A DNA stretch of 50,000 nucleotides from positions 215,001 through 265,000 of the forward strand of contig MCFG01000033.1 of assembly GCA_002104895.1 (NCBI GenBank), written 5' to 3'. A program made the translations under genes and the position numbers. Position 1 is the first letter of the stretch; each line of letters begins with the position of its first letter. Below the pieces are notes generated by a model, which saw nothing but the letters and a program-made list of their open reading frames with translations, had not been told where the DNA came from and searched no databases. This DNA comes from Anaeromyces robustus. Its lineage: Eukaryota; Neocallimastigomycota; Neocallimastigomycetes; Neocallimastigales; Neocallimastigaceae. Below, piece by piece: positions 18,031-31,246 of the stretch.

Positions 18031-20901
18031 GAATCTTATTTATTAATAAAAAATATAAACCTTTTTTTTATATAATTTATGATGAAATGAATGAAATACC
18101 AATTAAAAGATTGGAATGAGATATTGCAGAATTATAGTTATTAAATTTTAAATAAACATTACTTTATTTTATCTAAAATTAAATAATGGATAGAACATTA
18201 CAAACTTTTTTTTATTTTATTTAAAAGGAGAGAGAAAGAGAGAGAGAGAGAAAAAAAAAAAGGAAAATAAAAAAAAAGTTAATATTAAATAGAAAATGAA
18301 ATTAAGATATCATTCAATAATTTAATTTAATTGAAAAGTAACATTCAATTTTTAATTTAATTAAAAGTAACATTAAAATTTAAAATTTTTAAAAATAATT
18401 AAATATTTATTTATTTATTTATTCTTTTTTATAATTCTAGATGTATTTATGAGTGAATTTGTGTAATTGACAAAGAAATAAATAAGAATAAGGTGATAAA
18501 GTATAAAATAATTAAAAATCAAGTTTATTTTTTTTTTTAATTATCATTTTTATTATTTTATTTTTTTTTAAAAGAATAAATAAAGGAGCATTTATAAATT
18601 TCAATATATAAATATAAATATGAAATATAAAATTATAAAGATAATTAGCAATATATCTTAAATTATTAAATATTCATTTATTTTAAAAAACAATCAATTA
18701 TTATTTTAATGGGAAGAATGATTAAAAAAAAACATTATATGATATTTTAAATAATTCCTTTTAAAGGAAATATTATAATAAATATTAATGGAATACTTTT
18801 TTAAATAAAAAAAAAGTATATATATTGAATGATATTAAATGTGACAAATAAAATATATTTATCCCATAATAAAAATACAGATTTTTTTTTCTTTTCTTTT
18901 TTTTTTTTAATTTATTAATTATGAATAATTCTATGATTAATTATGATGCTATTCATTTTAAATATATTATGAAAAATAATATATAGAAGAAATTAGGATA
19001 TTTTAATTTTTAAATTTCTTTTTATTAGCATGAAAAAATAAAGAAAAGAAATAGAAAATGAATTTTTTATTAATAGAATATTACTAGTAACCATCCTTAT
19101 TTAATTAAATATTATTAGTATTAGTAATATGTAACTTTCTTTTTTATTCTTTTTCTAATTTATTTCATTTATTTTCCAGTCCTTTTTTTTTTATTATTAT
19201 TTTATTTCTTTTTTGTATAACTTTATATATACTATAAAACATATAAAAGAAAATAATTTTAAAATTTATAAAAAAAAAAAAATAGAAAAATATTTTTATA
19301 TAGAAATTTTAATTATATTTATAATTAAACTATTTCCATAAAAGGCTATTTTTTAATGTTATACCAACATTTTAATTTAACTATTTTTATTCATTACATT
19401 TTGGATATTTATTAATGATGAAACGTTTTAATTATAAAATATGAAATACATACGTTTTACATAAAGTTTAACCATTGAAAATATATTTTATTTAATAAAA
19501 TAATATTATAATATAATAAAATATACTAATAATATTATAGAAATAAATTATAATTATATATTAATAATATATTCAATAAATAAAATTTTATTCAAATTTC
19601 AATATTTTTTATTTAATTCATTCCATTTTAATTTTCATAATTATTATTTTTTTTATTATCCTTAGGAGAGATATTCGTGTAACAATCTAAATTATTTTTT
19701 TAATTTAATATTTAATAGATATAATATATAATATTATAAATAATTCAATATATTACAATATATTAAATTAAATATATATAATTAATAATAAATATATAAA
19801 TTTTGTTAAGTAATATATATATATTAATATAATATATATAATATGAAATAAATAAAAATGAATATTTTTAACTTTTTACTCTATTTAAAATAACATATTA
19901 AAATTTATAATTAAATTATTATCGTTTGTTATGTATTCATGTATGTGTATCAATGTTGTATTAATTATTGTATTACTTATTAAAATAATTTTATTATTAT
20001 TAATGTTATTTATTTAATTATTAATTATTAATTATTAAATAATAATTATTAAATTGTAATACAAATACAAAAATAATTGTAATACAAAAAATTAAAATAA
20101 TGAGAATATAAATATAATTAAAAGAAGAATATTATGAGTATTAAAAAAAATTGGTATAAAAAATATAGTAGTTCTATAGAATGCTTCTTTTTTTTTTTAT
20201 ATGTATATTATTTTAACTTTATTAAAAAAAATATTTATATTATTTAATTATTATTAATTTAATAATTGAATGTGAAAATTTTAATTGTTTCAGTACATCA
20301 TATTACTCTTAACAAATATTAAAAAAATATATATATAAAAAGTCGTAATAATTAAAAAAAGAACATACTATAAATTTATATAATAAATTATCTGAAAAAC
20401 AAAAAACTATAACAGTTATAATAATAATTAATAATTAATAATTAATTAATTAATTAATTAATAAATAAAAATAAATAAATGGATTAATCAAATTTCTATT
20501 CTTGTTATTTTAATATATTAATTTATATTAAGATAAATAGGTAATATAATTAAATCTATTTTATTATCTATAATTATTTAAGAATTTTATTTATAAATAT
20601 TATTATCTTAATTTTCATAACATGTTGTAAATGTTGTTAAATATTTAATGATATATCTTTTATATCTTTTATATCTAATAATAATTTGATTTATAAATTA
20701 TTATAATGATTGCATTTTATAATCACAAAAAAACACTTAATACTAAATTTTTAAAATTTTGAATATTAATACTAAATTTTTAAAATTTTGAATAATTAAC
20801 ATTAAATAAAGAAGTTTTTTTTTTTTTTAATGAAAATGAATATAATTAAGTAAAATTGAAATTATTATAATTTGATAATTTATTTCATTTCTTGAACATT
20901 T

Positions 20902-21113
20902 GAATATTATATTATAATGAGAAATCAATATAATTATAATGTTTAATGGTAAATTAATGATATATTTAGTGTTGGATATTATATTATAATGAGAAATCAA
21001 TACATTATAATGTTTAATGGTAAATTAATGATATATTTAGTGTTGGATATTATATTATAATGAGAAATCAATACATTATAATGTTTAATGGTAAATTAAT
21101 GATATATTTAGTG
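20902..21113 (+). repeat. 71 bp tandem repeat, three copies
   Basis: Three head-to-tail copies contain the shared core ATGAGAAATCAAT and GTTTAATGGTAAATTAATGA. Copies two and three are offset by exactly 71 bp and look identical. The first copy differs by a small change in its middle. There is no coding frame. Confidence 0.9.
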
Positions 21114-23445
21114 TAAAAGTACAAGAAAATAAGAATAAAGCGTTCTTTTAAATATTAAAAATTGTACATCAATATTTAAAATGTAAAAATAATGTAATAA
21201 ACCCCCCAATATTTAATATAAAAAAAAATATGGCTGTAAAAAGGAAGAACTTTAAATATATAAAATTATCTATGTTATTCTATGCTATATTGTTATATTA
21301 ATCTTTTATTTATATTTATATTTATATTGTTCTGTATAATAATATCTTGAATGTAAATTAATTTTTTAAATTTTAATATTTTTTTTTTTAATTACAAAAT
21401 TCTAGCTCCTAAAACTTAATTAGAAACAATATATGATATTTTTTATTTATTTTTATATTTAAATAAGGTACAAAACATTAAAAAAAAATTTATAACAAAA
21501 GTAATAAGTTATAATAAATAAAATTAAATAAAATAAAAATATAAAATATAAAATAAAATAAAATAAAATAAAATATATATTGTTATATTTTGTTAATATT
21601 TATATTTTTTATCTTTCTTTGTGTGATTATATTTTCTATCTACATATCATTACTCTTAATTTCTTTTTGTGAAATTATATTTTTTATCTCTATATTATTA
21701 TTCTTAGTCTTTATATAATTTTATTTTCTGTCACTATCTATCTCTTTTACTATTACAACAATTAAAAATTTATATACATAATAATTAATTGTAAATATTA
21801 TATTATTAAGCATAAAAAATAGATAAAAAATATAATTAAGAATAATTTCTTTCAATTTCAATATCATAATTTAAAAAGTCAAAAATAGTATAATAAAATA
21901 ATAAATGTGAAAATAATAAAACAATAAAAAAAAAAAAAAAAGTCAAAAATGATTCTATTTAGAAAAGAAAAAAAAAAAATACAAATTTAATATATATAAT
22001 ATCAATATAATACAATATATTAATATAATTTATCATAAAATATATTATTTAATATTAATTATTATTTTAATTTTTTTATCCCATTGTATTTTAAGTTTTT
22101 TCAATTTTAATTTTTTAACTTTTAAAATAATATAAAATTTAATATTGGTTTAGTAATGTGTATGTTTTTACACATATTACATTTTATATTATTTTTATTA
22201 TTTTATTGTATTATTATTATATTTATTTGTTTTTTTTTTCTTTTTCTTTTTCATTTCTTTATAATTATTATATTTATATATATATAATTATTATTTTTTT
22301 GATTCTTTAAAATTGTTATATTCATATTTTTCATTTCTTTATAATTATTATATTCATAATATTTTTTGTTTTGTTGTTTTGCTTTTAAATATTTACAAGA
22401 ATTTTGCTTGTTCATATAGTCATATATAGTTATATTTATGTATTATGTATTAGTCATTTTACAGTTTTATATATAGTTTTATTTATTTATGATATCAATA
22501 ACAAAAATACATTTTTATAACTTTTTTTAATTGTTTTATTTGAAAGTAATTAAAATATAAATGTAAGTATAAATATAAATATAAATAAAATCTACTATAT
22601 TATATAATTAGATAAATCTTTTTTTCTTTTTTTATTAATATACATAACTATACATGAGTAAAAAAGTTGTATATATAACATTTACTTTTTATAAAACCCT
22701 ATTAATTATGAAAAAAAAAACTAAAAGTTAAACAACTTATAAAATAAAGTTTTTATTAAGCAATAACTTTTTTTTTCTATTAAAAAGTATCATAAAGTAT
22801 ATGAGGATAATTATTAAAGAGAGGATAATTATTAAAGATGATATATATATATATATATATATTTTTCTTTTCTTTTTCAAGTATTATTGCAATAATGGAT
22901 ATCTAATTCTATTATGAATATTATATTATTATTTTTATGATATTCTTAACTATTATTATATTGTTAAATAATTATTATTCATTAATTATTATCATTAATT
23001 CATTAATTATTATTATTACTATTACATACTATTACATTTTATCTTATATTTTAGTTTTTTTTTTTATTATAATACAAAACAATGAATATAAAAATAAATA
23101 TTAATAAAAAAAATTTATTATCCATAAAAATAAAATAAGTGTGTTATATAATATAATAAAAATAATATATTATAATATATTACAATTATAATTTCAATTA
23201 TATATCATCATATAAATTTCATTAATCATTTTGTATACAAAAATAAGCTAATTATACTTTAATCATTGACATAATTAATTTAACATTTTATTTTTATTTT
23301 TATTTTTTTTTTTTATTTTTAATTTATTATATTATGACGGAATAAAATTTTGGCACTTCCAAAAACAAAAAAAACAAAAACAAAAAAACGAAAAAAAAAT
23401 ATTAATAACAATATATAATAACTACAAATATAATAGTCTAATAAA

Positions 23446-23527
23446 ACATTTTCATATATAACAATTTCATATATAACATTTTCATATATAACAATTTCAT
23501 ATATAACAATTTCATATATAATAATTT
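23446..23527 (+). repeat. 15 bp tandem repeat, about five copies
   Basis: The unit ACAATTTCATATATA and close variants repeat head to tail. Confidence 0.85.
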
Positions 23528-26060
23528 GTATTATAGATGTTGTATAATATAATATAATATAATATAATAATTATTATGTATAAGCTTTATTAATATATTT
23601 TGGTAATTTAAGGTAATAATAACTGTGATTAGTGGTTTATTTTATTACTTTTTTATACAAAATTGATATAAATGATAAATTTATTTATTAACATTTATGA
23701 TATTAAGAATATCCATTATCCATTTTTTTTTAATTAATATATTATTTTTTTTTAAAAAAGAAATAAAGAAAAATTTTAATTTTTTTATTTATGACGTATT
23801 TTATTTTAATGGCTAGTTAATTTAATAAATTAAATAATATAATTATATAATAATTTAATATAATAAATAAATAAATATTTATTTTTTTTATTTATTTTAA
23901 TTATTTATTATTATTAATTATTAACTAATTTTAATGAGATTGCATCTAAATGAATTAAAATAAAACTAATTTATTTTAATTATTTATCTATCTTTTCATT
24001 TATTTAATATATATATAATATCTATCCCCAAATCTCAATTTTTTTTTATCTTTTTAAACTCTCAATCAGTCATTTTTTATTTTTTTCATTTATATTTAAT
24101 CATAAGATCATTGTAATTAAAAATAAAAAGAGAAAGAGGTTCATAAGACTGTTATAAAATTTATATATAAATTATCTTTGTGAAAACCCTCCTATTTTGT
24201 TTTTAAAAGTCTAAAAAATACAATAGTTTTAATTATTTAAATCTTTTTAATTTTAAAATAGGAAAAAATAATTATAAATAATTATTTTTTTTTTAAAAAA
24301 TTATTTGATCTTATGATATAATACCTATTAATTAATTATTATATATATATATTTTTTTCTAATTTTTGTTTTAATTTTTTTTTACTTAACTTTTATTTAA
24401 TTTTATTTCATTTATATTACCGTAAAAAATAAAATGAGAATAACATGGTCATCAAATAATATTAATTAAATTTCCTAAAATGTATAGATTAAATCAAAAT
24501 CATATATAAAAAATAAATATAATCATTATAAAAAAAAAAAAAAAAAGGCGGGAAGACTAAATTTTATTAAAAAAAAAAAAAAGATTTTAAAATTTATTTA
24601 TAATTTTATATATGTGAATATTACATATAATATAATTTATATTTATAAATATACATAAATACCAATACTAATATAAAATAAATCATAATTATTATTCGAT
24701 AATAAAAAGTATTTTATATTACTACATTATATATTAATTTTATTTATATATTATGAATTAATTTTAAAATGTTTTAAATTTAATTTCTAGTTTTGTTAAA
24801 GTAAAAAAAAAAAAAATTAATAGTAATAATTGATTAATAATATAATTATTTAAATTAATATGAATGATATAATTATAATATATTAATATTATTATAATTA
24901 TTATCATTCATTTTTATTATGGATTTTTTTTCATTAAAATAATTAACATCCATTTTATGAAAATTTTTATTAATATTTTTTTTCATTAACAACAAAAAAA
25001 AAGTATAGCTACTGCCATAATTTATAGATAAGGAACGAAAATAAAAAAAAGAATAACCACTGCCATAGTTTACAGTAATAATAATATATTTATCCTTTTA
25101 TATTATTTATTTTTGTTTCCTTTTTTTTTTTTTTGTTATTAGTTTTCTATGAGATAAAATAAAAAATAATTCTTTATTTAGTATTAATTAAAAAAAAATT
25201 TTTTTATAATTAATAGTCATTTTTCTTTCTCTTTTATATATTAAAATATCATTTTTATTCTTTATATGTGATTAAAATGTTAATGATGAGTAATACATTA
25301 GTCAAGAAGTATCATTATTTTGAGATTGTTAATGATTAATTATTAATAAAAATTTTTTTTAGATTATTTCATTCATCATTATATGACAATATATTATATA
25401 TATATTTTTAATAATATAAAAGGTTGCATTTGTATCTATGTTAGAAAACGTGACATATCATTATATCTATATTTTTAAATATAAAATAAAAAAAATTTTA
25501 AATGATTAATTACTTTTAATATTATATTTAAGTAACTACTATCATCTTCTTAATAGTATAAAAAATTCTATAAATATTTTCATATTACTAATCTTATTTA
25601 AATATTTTTATTTAGTCAATAGAAGTAAGTTAGTTAATTTAATATTTTTACTTAGCTAGTTATTAATTATTATGTATAGTTTTAATTATTTTTGCTATTT
25701 CACGTGGTTAAAAATCTACTAAAAATTAAATATTTAGTAAAAAAAAAATTTTTTTTGTTATTTGTTTTTTTTATATTCTTTGTGTTCAAAAAAAATAAAA
25801 AAATTTAAAATATAAAAATATTCACATCCATACACAAAATTATTTTTATTTATATTATACTTATTATACTCTTATTATTAAATATTATTAAGTATTAATA
25901 TAAAAATAATTATTCATATATTTTAATGTTTTATTCTATATGGCTTGTATTATTAGTTGGAACTATACAGAATAATAGGATATAAATAAATGATAAATAA
26001 AAAGATAAATGAATATATGAAAAAATAATAAATGAAAAAATAATAACAAATAAAAATATA

Positions 26061-26123
26061 TAATAAATAAATAAATAAATAAAAATCATAATAATCAAAT
26101 AAATAAATAAATTAATAAATAAG

Positions 26124-26163
<40 letters not shown>

Positions 26164-26185
26164 CAAATAATTAAATAAATAAAAT
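26061..26185 (+). repeat. (AAAT)n array, rightmost of the AAAT orientation
   Basis: Interrupted AAAT units occur here. This is the last long array in the window with AAAT on the plus strand; those to the right have TTTA on that strand. Confidence 0.9.
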
Positions 26186-26382
26186 TAATTTAATATTAAT
26201 AATTAATAATAACAATCAATTAATTATAGAGTATGTAGTACAAATGTAACCTAATCATTGATTATAAAAAATCATTGATTATAAAAAACATATGATAGAT
26301 TCTTTTTTTTTTTTTTTTTCTACTTGTAAATATAAATTATGCAAAATAAAACATTGTATTTAATTATATTTAATAATTATTT

Positions 26383-26600
26383 ATTACTTATTATTATTTA
26401 TTTATTAGCTTTTTAGTTAATAATATTATTATTTATTTGTTTATTATTTATTATTTATTATTTATTATTTATTATTTATTTATTATTTTTTATTATTATT
26501 TACTTTTTTTATTATTTATTATTATTTATTTATTAGTATTTATTTATTTATTTACTATTTATTATTTATTATTAATATTATGACTTATTTATTATAGTTA
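26383..26600 (-). repeat. Interrupted TTTA/TTA array
   Basis: Degenerate TTTATT and TTATTA units extend over about 215 bp. This is the reverse-complement orientation of the AAAT array that ends 200 bp to the left. Confidence 0.85.
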
Positions 26601-26875
26601 GCCAAAATTTTATTATCCACAATAAAATAATATTTACTTTTCATTAAGTAAAAATAAGTTTAGATTAATCTTTACAAATTATATCATATTTATTAATTAA
26701 ATTATTTTTAATAATTTATTTATTTATTTATTTAATAAAAAAAAAAAAGGGGTGTGTTGTGTAATAAATTTATAATTTACCGTTATATTAAACGGATGAT
26801 TGTTATTTTTAAAACTATTCTTTTTTTTTAAATTTGTATTCTAAATCTAATTTAATTATATTATTTTTTTCCATC

Positions 26876-26921
26876 ATAATTATTATTCTAAAGTAATATT
26901 CTATTATAGAATAATAATTAT
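26876..26921. repeat. Perfect 15 bp inverted repeat (hairpin)
   Basis: The arms at 26876-26890 and 26907-26921 (ATAATTATTATTCTA and its complement) are separated by 16 nt. The loop holds a second small palindromic segment. Confidence 0.8.
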
Positions 26922-27064
26922 CATTCCAGAATAGAATTATTAACAATTAAAAATTATTTAAAAAAAGAATTAGTGATTATTACACTAAAACTATATTATA
27001 CTTTTATAGATTTTTATTTATTTACTTATTTATTCATTTAAGAATGGATATATATATATTGATT

Positions 27065-27220
27065 GATTGATTTATTATTACTTATTATTTATTTATTTAT
27101 TTATTATTTATTTATTTACTTATTTCTTATTATTTATTTATTTACTTATTATTTATAATTTATTTATTTACTTATTATTATTTATTTACTTATTATTTAT
27201 AATTTATTTATTTTTTTTTT
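27065..27220 (-). repeat. TTTA array with ACTTA interruptions
   Basis: Interrupted TTTA units occur here, starting from GATTGATT. The 85-codon open frame across it is composed of this repeat and is not considered a gene. Confidence 0.9.
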
Positions 27221-27733
27221 TTTTTAATATTTATTTAGATTTTTTTAAAAAAAAATTTTTTTCCCATGTTACACATTCTATTTTATTATTATTATTCTAT
27301 ATTATGTTAATATTCCATTTTTAATTTAAACTATTATAAATATTTTATAAAATAAAATAAAATAAAATATAATTGTTTTTATTTTTCATTATCTTCTTTT
27401 ATTACCTTTTATATTTCTTTTTTTGTTTTTTCTTTCTTTAATTTATTATTTAATATTAATATTTTTTATGTATTTTTTATATTATTTTCATGTCATTTAT
27501 TTTATTTTATATTTTTTTTTATATTGTTTATTGTTTATAATATCTCTTTTTTTTTCCTAATTTTAATATCTTTATTTATATTGTTTTTTATTTATATTTA
27601 ATATTTATATAATTAAAAATATAATTTATAATTTATATAAAATTATAAATAAATATTAGTAGAAAAAAAATAAAATTTTATATTATATAATCATATATAA
27701 TCATATATAATCATATATTTTATAATTATGACA

Positions 27734-27769
<36 letters not shown>

Positions 27770-28856
27770 TCTGTTTGTTACATTTAATTGTTGACTAATT
27801 ATTATTATTATTATTATTTATTTATTTATTTTTTTTAATTTTTTTTTAATTTTTTTTTCTGTATTTATATTTGCTTAATTCTAAAACAATATATAATATG
27901 TTAAAATAATCATTATATATATTTTATTATTATTATTAATTTTATGAATCATGCTTTTAATATATTATATATTAAAAAAAGAAAACAAGGCATTATGTAA
28001 GTTTTATATTTAGATAATAATTTCTATTGAAAGTATCATTTTTTTTTGTTTTATGTCTATTAATTTTTAAAAAAAAATGTATACAAACAAATAAATTATA
28101 AAATATTTTTTATTTTAAAAGCAAAAATAATATATATATATACTTATAATATTATATCGTAAATTGTTTTGTGTTTTAGGGTATAAGAATTAAATAAATG
28201 GTCATATTTTTTTATATTAAATGTAACCCTATACCGTAACCAATCATTAAAACATTTTGTTTATTTTTATTAAAAAATTTTAATAATCTACAAATTCAGT
28301 ATTCTTAATAATTCTTTTTAAAAAAAAAAATTATTTAACAAAATTATAGAAAACTAAATAAAAAACTATAATAAAAATTAAAATACAAAATAAAAATAAG
28401 TTTTACAATTAAAATTATATATAGCCAAAACTTATTCTCTTTTATTATTTTTATTATTATCATTCATTCTCATTTTGTTTATTGATATATATTTATTAAT
28501 TTATTATATATTTAAATATTTATATATACTAATTTTTAATAAAAATATATAAATATAAAAAAAACTGATAACAATTTTTTTTAAAAATTTTTTTTAATCT
28601 TTAAAGATCCCTACAAGAATATATTTTATTTTATTTATTTGTTTATTTATTGTTTAAAATGGTCATATTGAAACCTGATGGTCATACTTTAAATAATAAA
28701 CAAATAATAATTATTAATTACTTTTTTCAATTAATTCAATTAATTTATCTGCAAGCTTTATTATGGTTTTTTAAAAATGAAATAAAATTAAATAATAAAA
28801 AAAAATTTTTTTTTTTTCATTTTATTAAATTTATTTAAAACACCACTTTCTTAATC

Positions 28857-28867
28857 ATTCTTTGTTA
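28857..28867 (+). repeat. SINE target-site duplication, left
   Basis: ATTCTTTGTTA immediately precedes the SINE body. The same 11 bases recur exactly after the A-tail at 29065-29075. Confidence 0.92.
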
Positions 28868-29064
28868 GTCAAACCAGTTTTTATCCTGGTTGTTAAGGCG
28901 TTGTCTTAGCATACATAAGGTCTCTGGTTCGACCCCTTTGACTTTCAGTATGGCAGTCCATGAGGGACACACTACCACCTAATTATTAGGGAGTGGGCTT
29001 ACTGCTTCACATTAGGGAAGGTCAAAGAAGCATACCCCGGTCATAGCAAAAAAAAAAAAAAAAA
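28868..29064 (+). mobile_element. tRNA-derived SINE retrotransposon insertion
   Basis: This 180 bp body (28868-29047) is far richer in G+C than its surroundings. It is followed by a tail of about 17 A and flanked by a perfect 11 bp duplication, which is the signature of target-primed reverse transcription. The 5' part is tRNA-like: a box A-like TGGTTGTTAAGG at 28887-28898 and a perfect box B, GGTTCGACCCC, at 28926-28936. GTCAAA at 28868-28873 can pair with TTTGAC at 28937-28942, and CTTA/TAAG form an anticodon-like stem. The non-tRNA part can fold: CCTAAT/ATTAGG around 28978-28990 and TGCTTC/GAAGCA at 29003-29032. It has no coding capacity and would depend on a LINE reverse transcriptase, none of which is in the window. 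The SINE family is not one I can name. Confidence 0.9.
28887..28936 (+). promoter_or_regulatory. Internal RNA polymerase III promoter (box A and box B) of the SINE
   Basis: Box B matches the GGTTCGANNCC consensus exactly, while box A (TGGTTGTTAAGG) is an imperfect match. The 27 nt between them is within the normal tRNA range. Confidence 0.8.
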
Positions 29065-29075
29065 ATTCTTTGTTA
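29065..29075 (+). repeat. SINE target-site duplication, right
   Basis: This is an exact repeat of the 11 bases at 28857-28867; its first A may be shared with the tail. Confidence 0.92.
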
Positions 29076-29668
29076 AAAAAAAATTATTAAATTATTAAAT
29101 TATTAAATTATTAAATTTTATTATTATATTTTATTTTTTTTTTTATTAAATTTAAATAAAATTAGATGAAAATAATAAATAACAATAGTAATAACAATAA
29201 TATATAAAATTTTATTAAGTTATTGATTAAATAAATAAAAAAATTGACATGAATCTAATAAAAAATTATATGTATCATAATTAAATTATTTTAATTACTT
29301 TAATTAATCATTAAATAACTATTTTTATTATTTATATATCAATTAAAAAAAGTAATTGTTAATATTTTAATATTTTAATAAATAATTTATATAATGAATA
29401 ATTTTTTTAATAAGTAACTGTTCATCATTCTAATACTAATACTAATTTATTTAATTATCATATTAATCATCATTCTAATTTATGATTAATATTTTTCTAA
29501 TTATTGTTAACATTAAAAAATATTTTAAAATTTTAAACTATCAATCAAACAATTATAAATAAAAAAATTATTATTAAGGAATATTAATTATTTGTCATAA
29601 TATATAATTATATAAAAATGAAAAATTACATTAAATATTATTATTTATTTTATGAAAAAATTTTCATT

Positions 29669-29717
29669 TTTTCAAATGATACTTATTATTATTACAATAA
29701 TAAGTATCATTAGAAAA
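29669..29717. repeat. Perfect 16 bp hairpin, extendable by 5 bp
   Basis: Arms AATGATACTTATTATT (29675-29690) and its complement (29696-29711) flank a 5 nt loop. One mismatch further out, TTTTC and GAAAA pair again. It could be a cruciform, a structured RNA or the remains of a small inverted-repeat element. Confidence 0.82.
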
Positions 29718-31140
29718 TTCATTAAAGTATTTATATCATACAATAGTATTTTTATTATTATATCATGTTAATAATAATAATAAAGTATATTTATTATTAT
29801 TTGAAAACTATCAAATATATTAATTATTTCATTTTCCCAATCAAGACTAATGAAAATCCATAGTGTTTTTTCTGATTATTTAAAGTAAAGAAGCTAAAAA
29901 AGATATAATATTTAAAGTAAAAAAAAAAAAAAAAAAAAAAAAGAAAGATCTAATACAATAAAATAAAATATAATTACTAATATATATTTTTATAGCCATA
30001 TTTCTTATTACATTATCATATATTATTTTTTAATATAATTAGTATTAGTAATAATAAATTTATTCAAGCCACTTACATAATTAAAATATTAAATGAGAAT
30101 TACTAAAAAAAAAAAAGAATTTTAAAAAAGATGACTTTATCAATAGACCATTCTAAAAAATTTTAAAAAAAACAGTACTAATTTCTTTTTTTGGTAATTA
30201 ATAAAGCCACAAAATAAAAAATATTTATCTATTAGTAATAGAAAATTTTATTATAACTATTTATAATACGCCATAAATAGTTTAGATATATTGAAATTAA
30301 ACTTAAACACAAAAACTTTATTTTGTATTAATATTTATTATTTTAACAATTCAAGACATTATATATTGATTAAATTTATATTAATATATATATATATAAA
30401 TATATTAATCTTATATATTATTATTATATTGTATTTCTATTAGTCATTTATAATTTATTTTATTATTTTCTAATATGATAAAGAATTATTTAATTTATTT
30501 ACTCATTTATTTATTTTTATTAAATAATTTATTTATTTCTATATTTATTTATATTTTTATTTATTTTTTAAAATTTTAAAATATTTTAATTTTAATACTC
30601 TAATTCAATTGATGATTAACTATATATTAATATATATTGTACTATATATAACAATATATTTTTTATTCTTCATTTAATTAAATTTATTTATATTTTATAA
30701 TATAATATTTTGTATTTTTTTTATTTTTTAAATTTTTCAAATTTTATTTTTTTTGTTTTAATTTGAAATTAAAAATATGAAATATAATATTAATATATTA
30801 GTAATATAATATAAATTAATAATCTAATATATTATAATGTAATATGATATATTCATTAAAATATACGAATATTTATATGATGATTAAATTTTAAATTAAA
30901 CACAAATTAATATTATTAATTATGATTAATAATTATTAAATATTAAAATAAATATTAAAAACGTAAAAGAAAAGAAAAAAAAAAAGTATATAAATAATAT
31001 GATATTAATAATAATATATAAATATAAACATATGAAATATAAATAAAAAAAAAATATTAATAATTTACAAAACGATTAATAACAATTATTAAATTTTTTA
31101 TTATTATTATTTTTTTTAATATTTTTTTTAATAAAAAAAA

Positions 31141-31185
31141 TTTACTTATTTATTTATTTATTTATTTATTTACTTATTTATTTAC

Positions 31186-31244
<59 letters not shown>

Positions 31245-31246
31245 TT
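31141..31246 (-). repeat. (TTTA)n array
   Basis: About 105 bp of TTTA units on the plus strand include a few CTTA variants. Confidence 0.95.

Larger units (their letters stand above)
12751..20900. other. Gene desert, left part
   Basis: This stretch starts with the 5' flank of the SP-rich gene. It is extremely A+T-rich with T- and A-runs, AAAT arrays and short palindromes such as ATATAT and TTAATTAA. No open frame above about 60 codons and no tRNA were seen. Confidence 0.7.
21120..28856. other. Gene desert, central part
   Basis: This is A+T-rich non-coding sequence holding minor repeats. They include an 18 bp direct repeat near 22803-22835, a 17 bp direct repeat at about 26254-26287 and paired CTGCCATA-type segments near 25004-25075. 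The direction of the tetranucleotide arrays changes near 26.3 kb. A short frame at 28650-28838 looks like chance. Confidence 0.65.

Noticed and set aside
18081-18135. Short readable stretch MNEIPIKRLE followed by a stop
   Set aside because: It is too short and broken to separate from chance.
28174-28235. TTTTAGGGTATA and AACCCTATACC as telomere-like or hairpin sequence
   Set aside because: There are only single occurrences of a TTAGGG-like word, and the two segments are not true complements.
28650-28838. 62-codon open frame beginning MFKMVILKPDGHTLNN
   Set aside because: Only the first ~20 codons look protein-like. It is short, A+T-rich and without a known motif, so it was not called.
28868-28943. 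Functional tRNA gene
   Set aside because: Box B is perfect, but the T-stem and acceptor stem do not line up in a normal cloverleaf. The body, A-tail and target duplication show a SINE instead.
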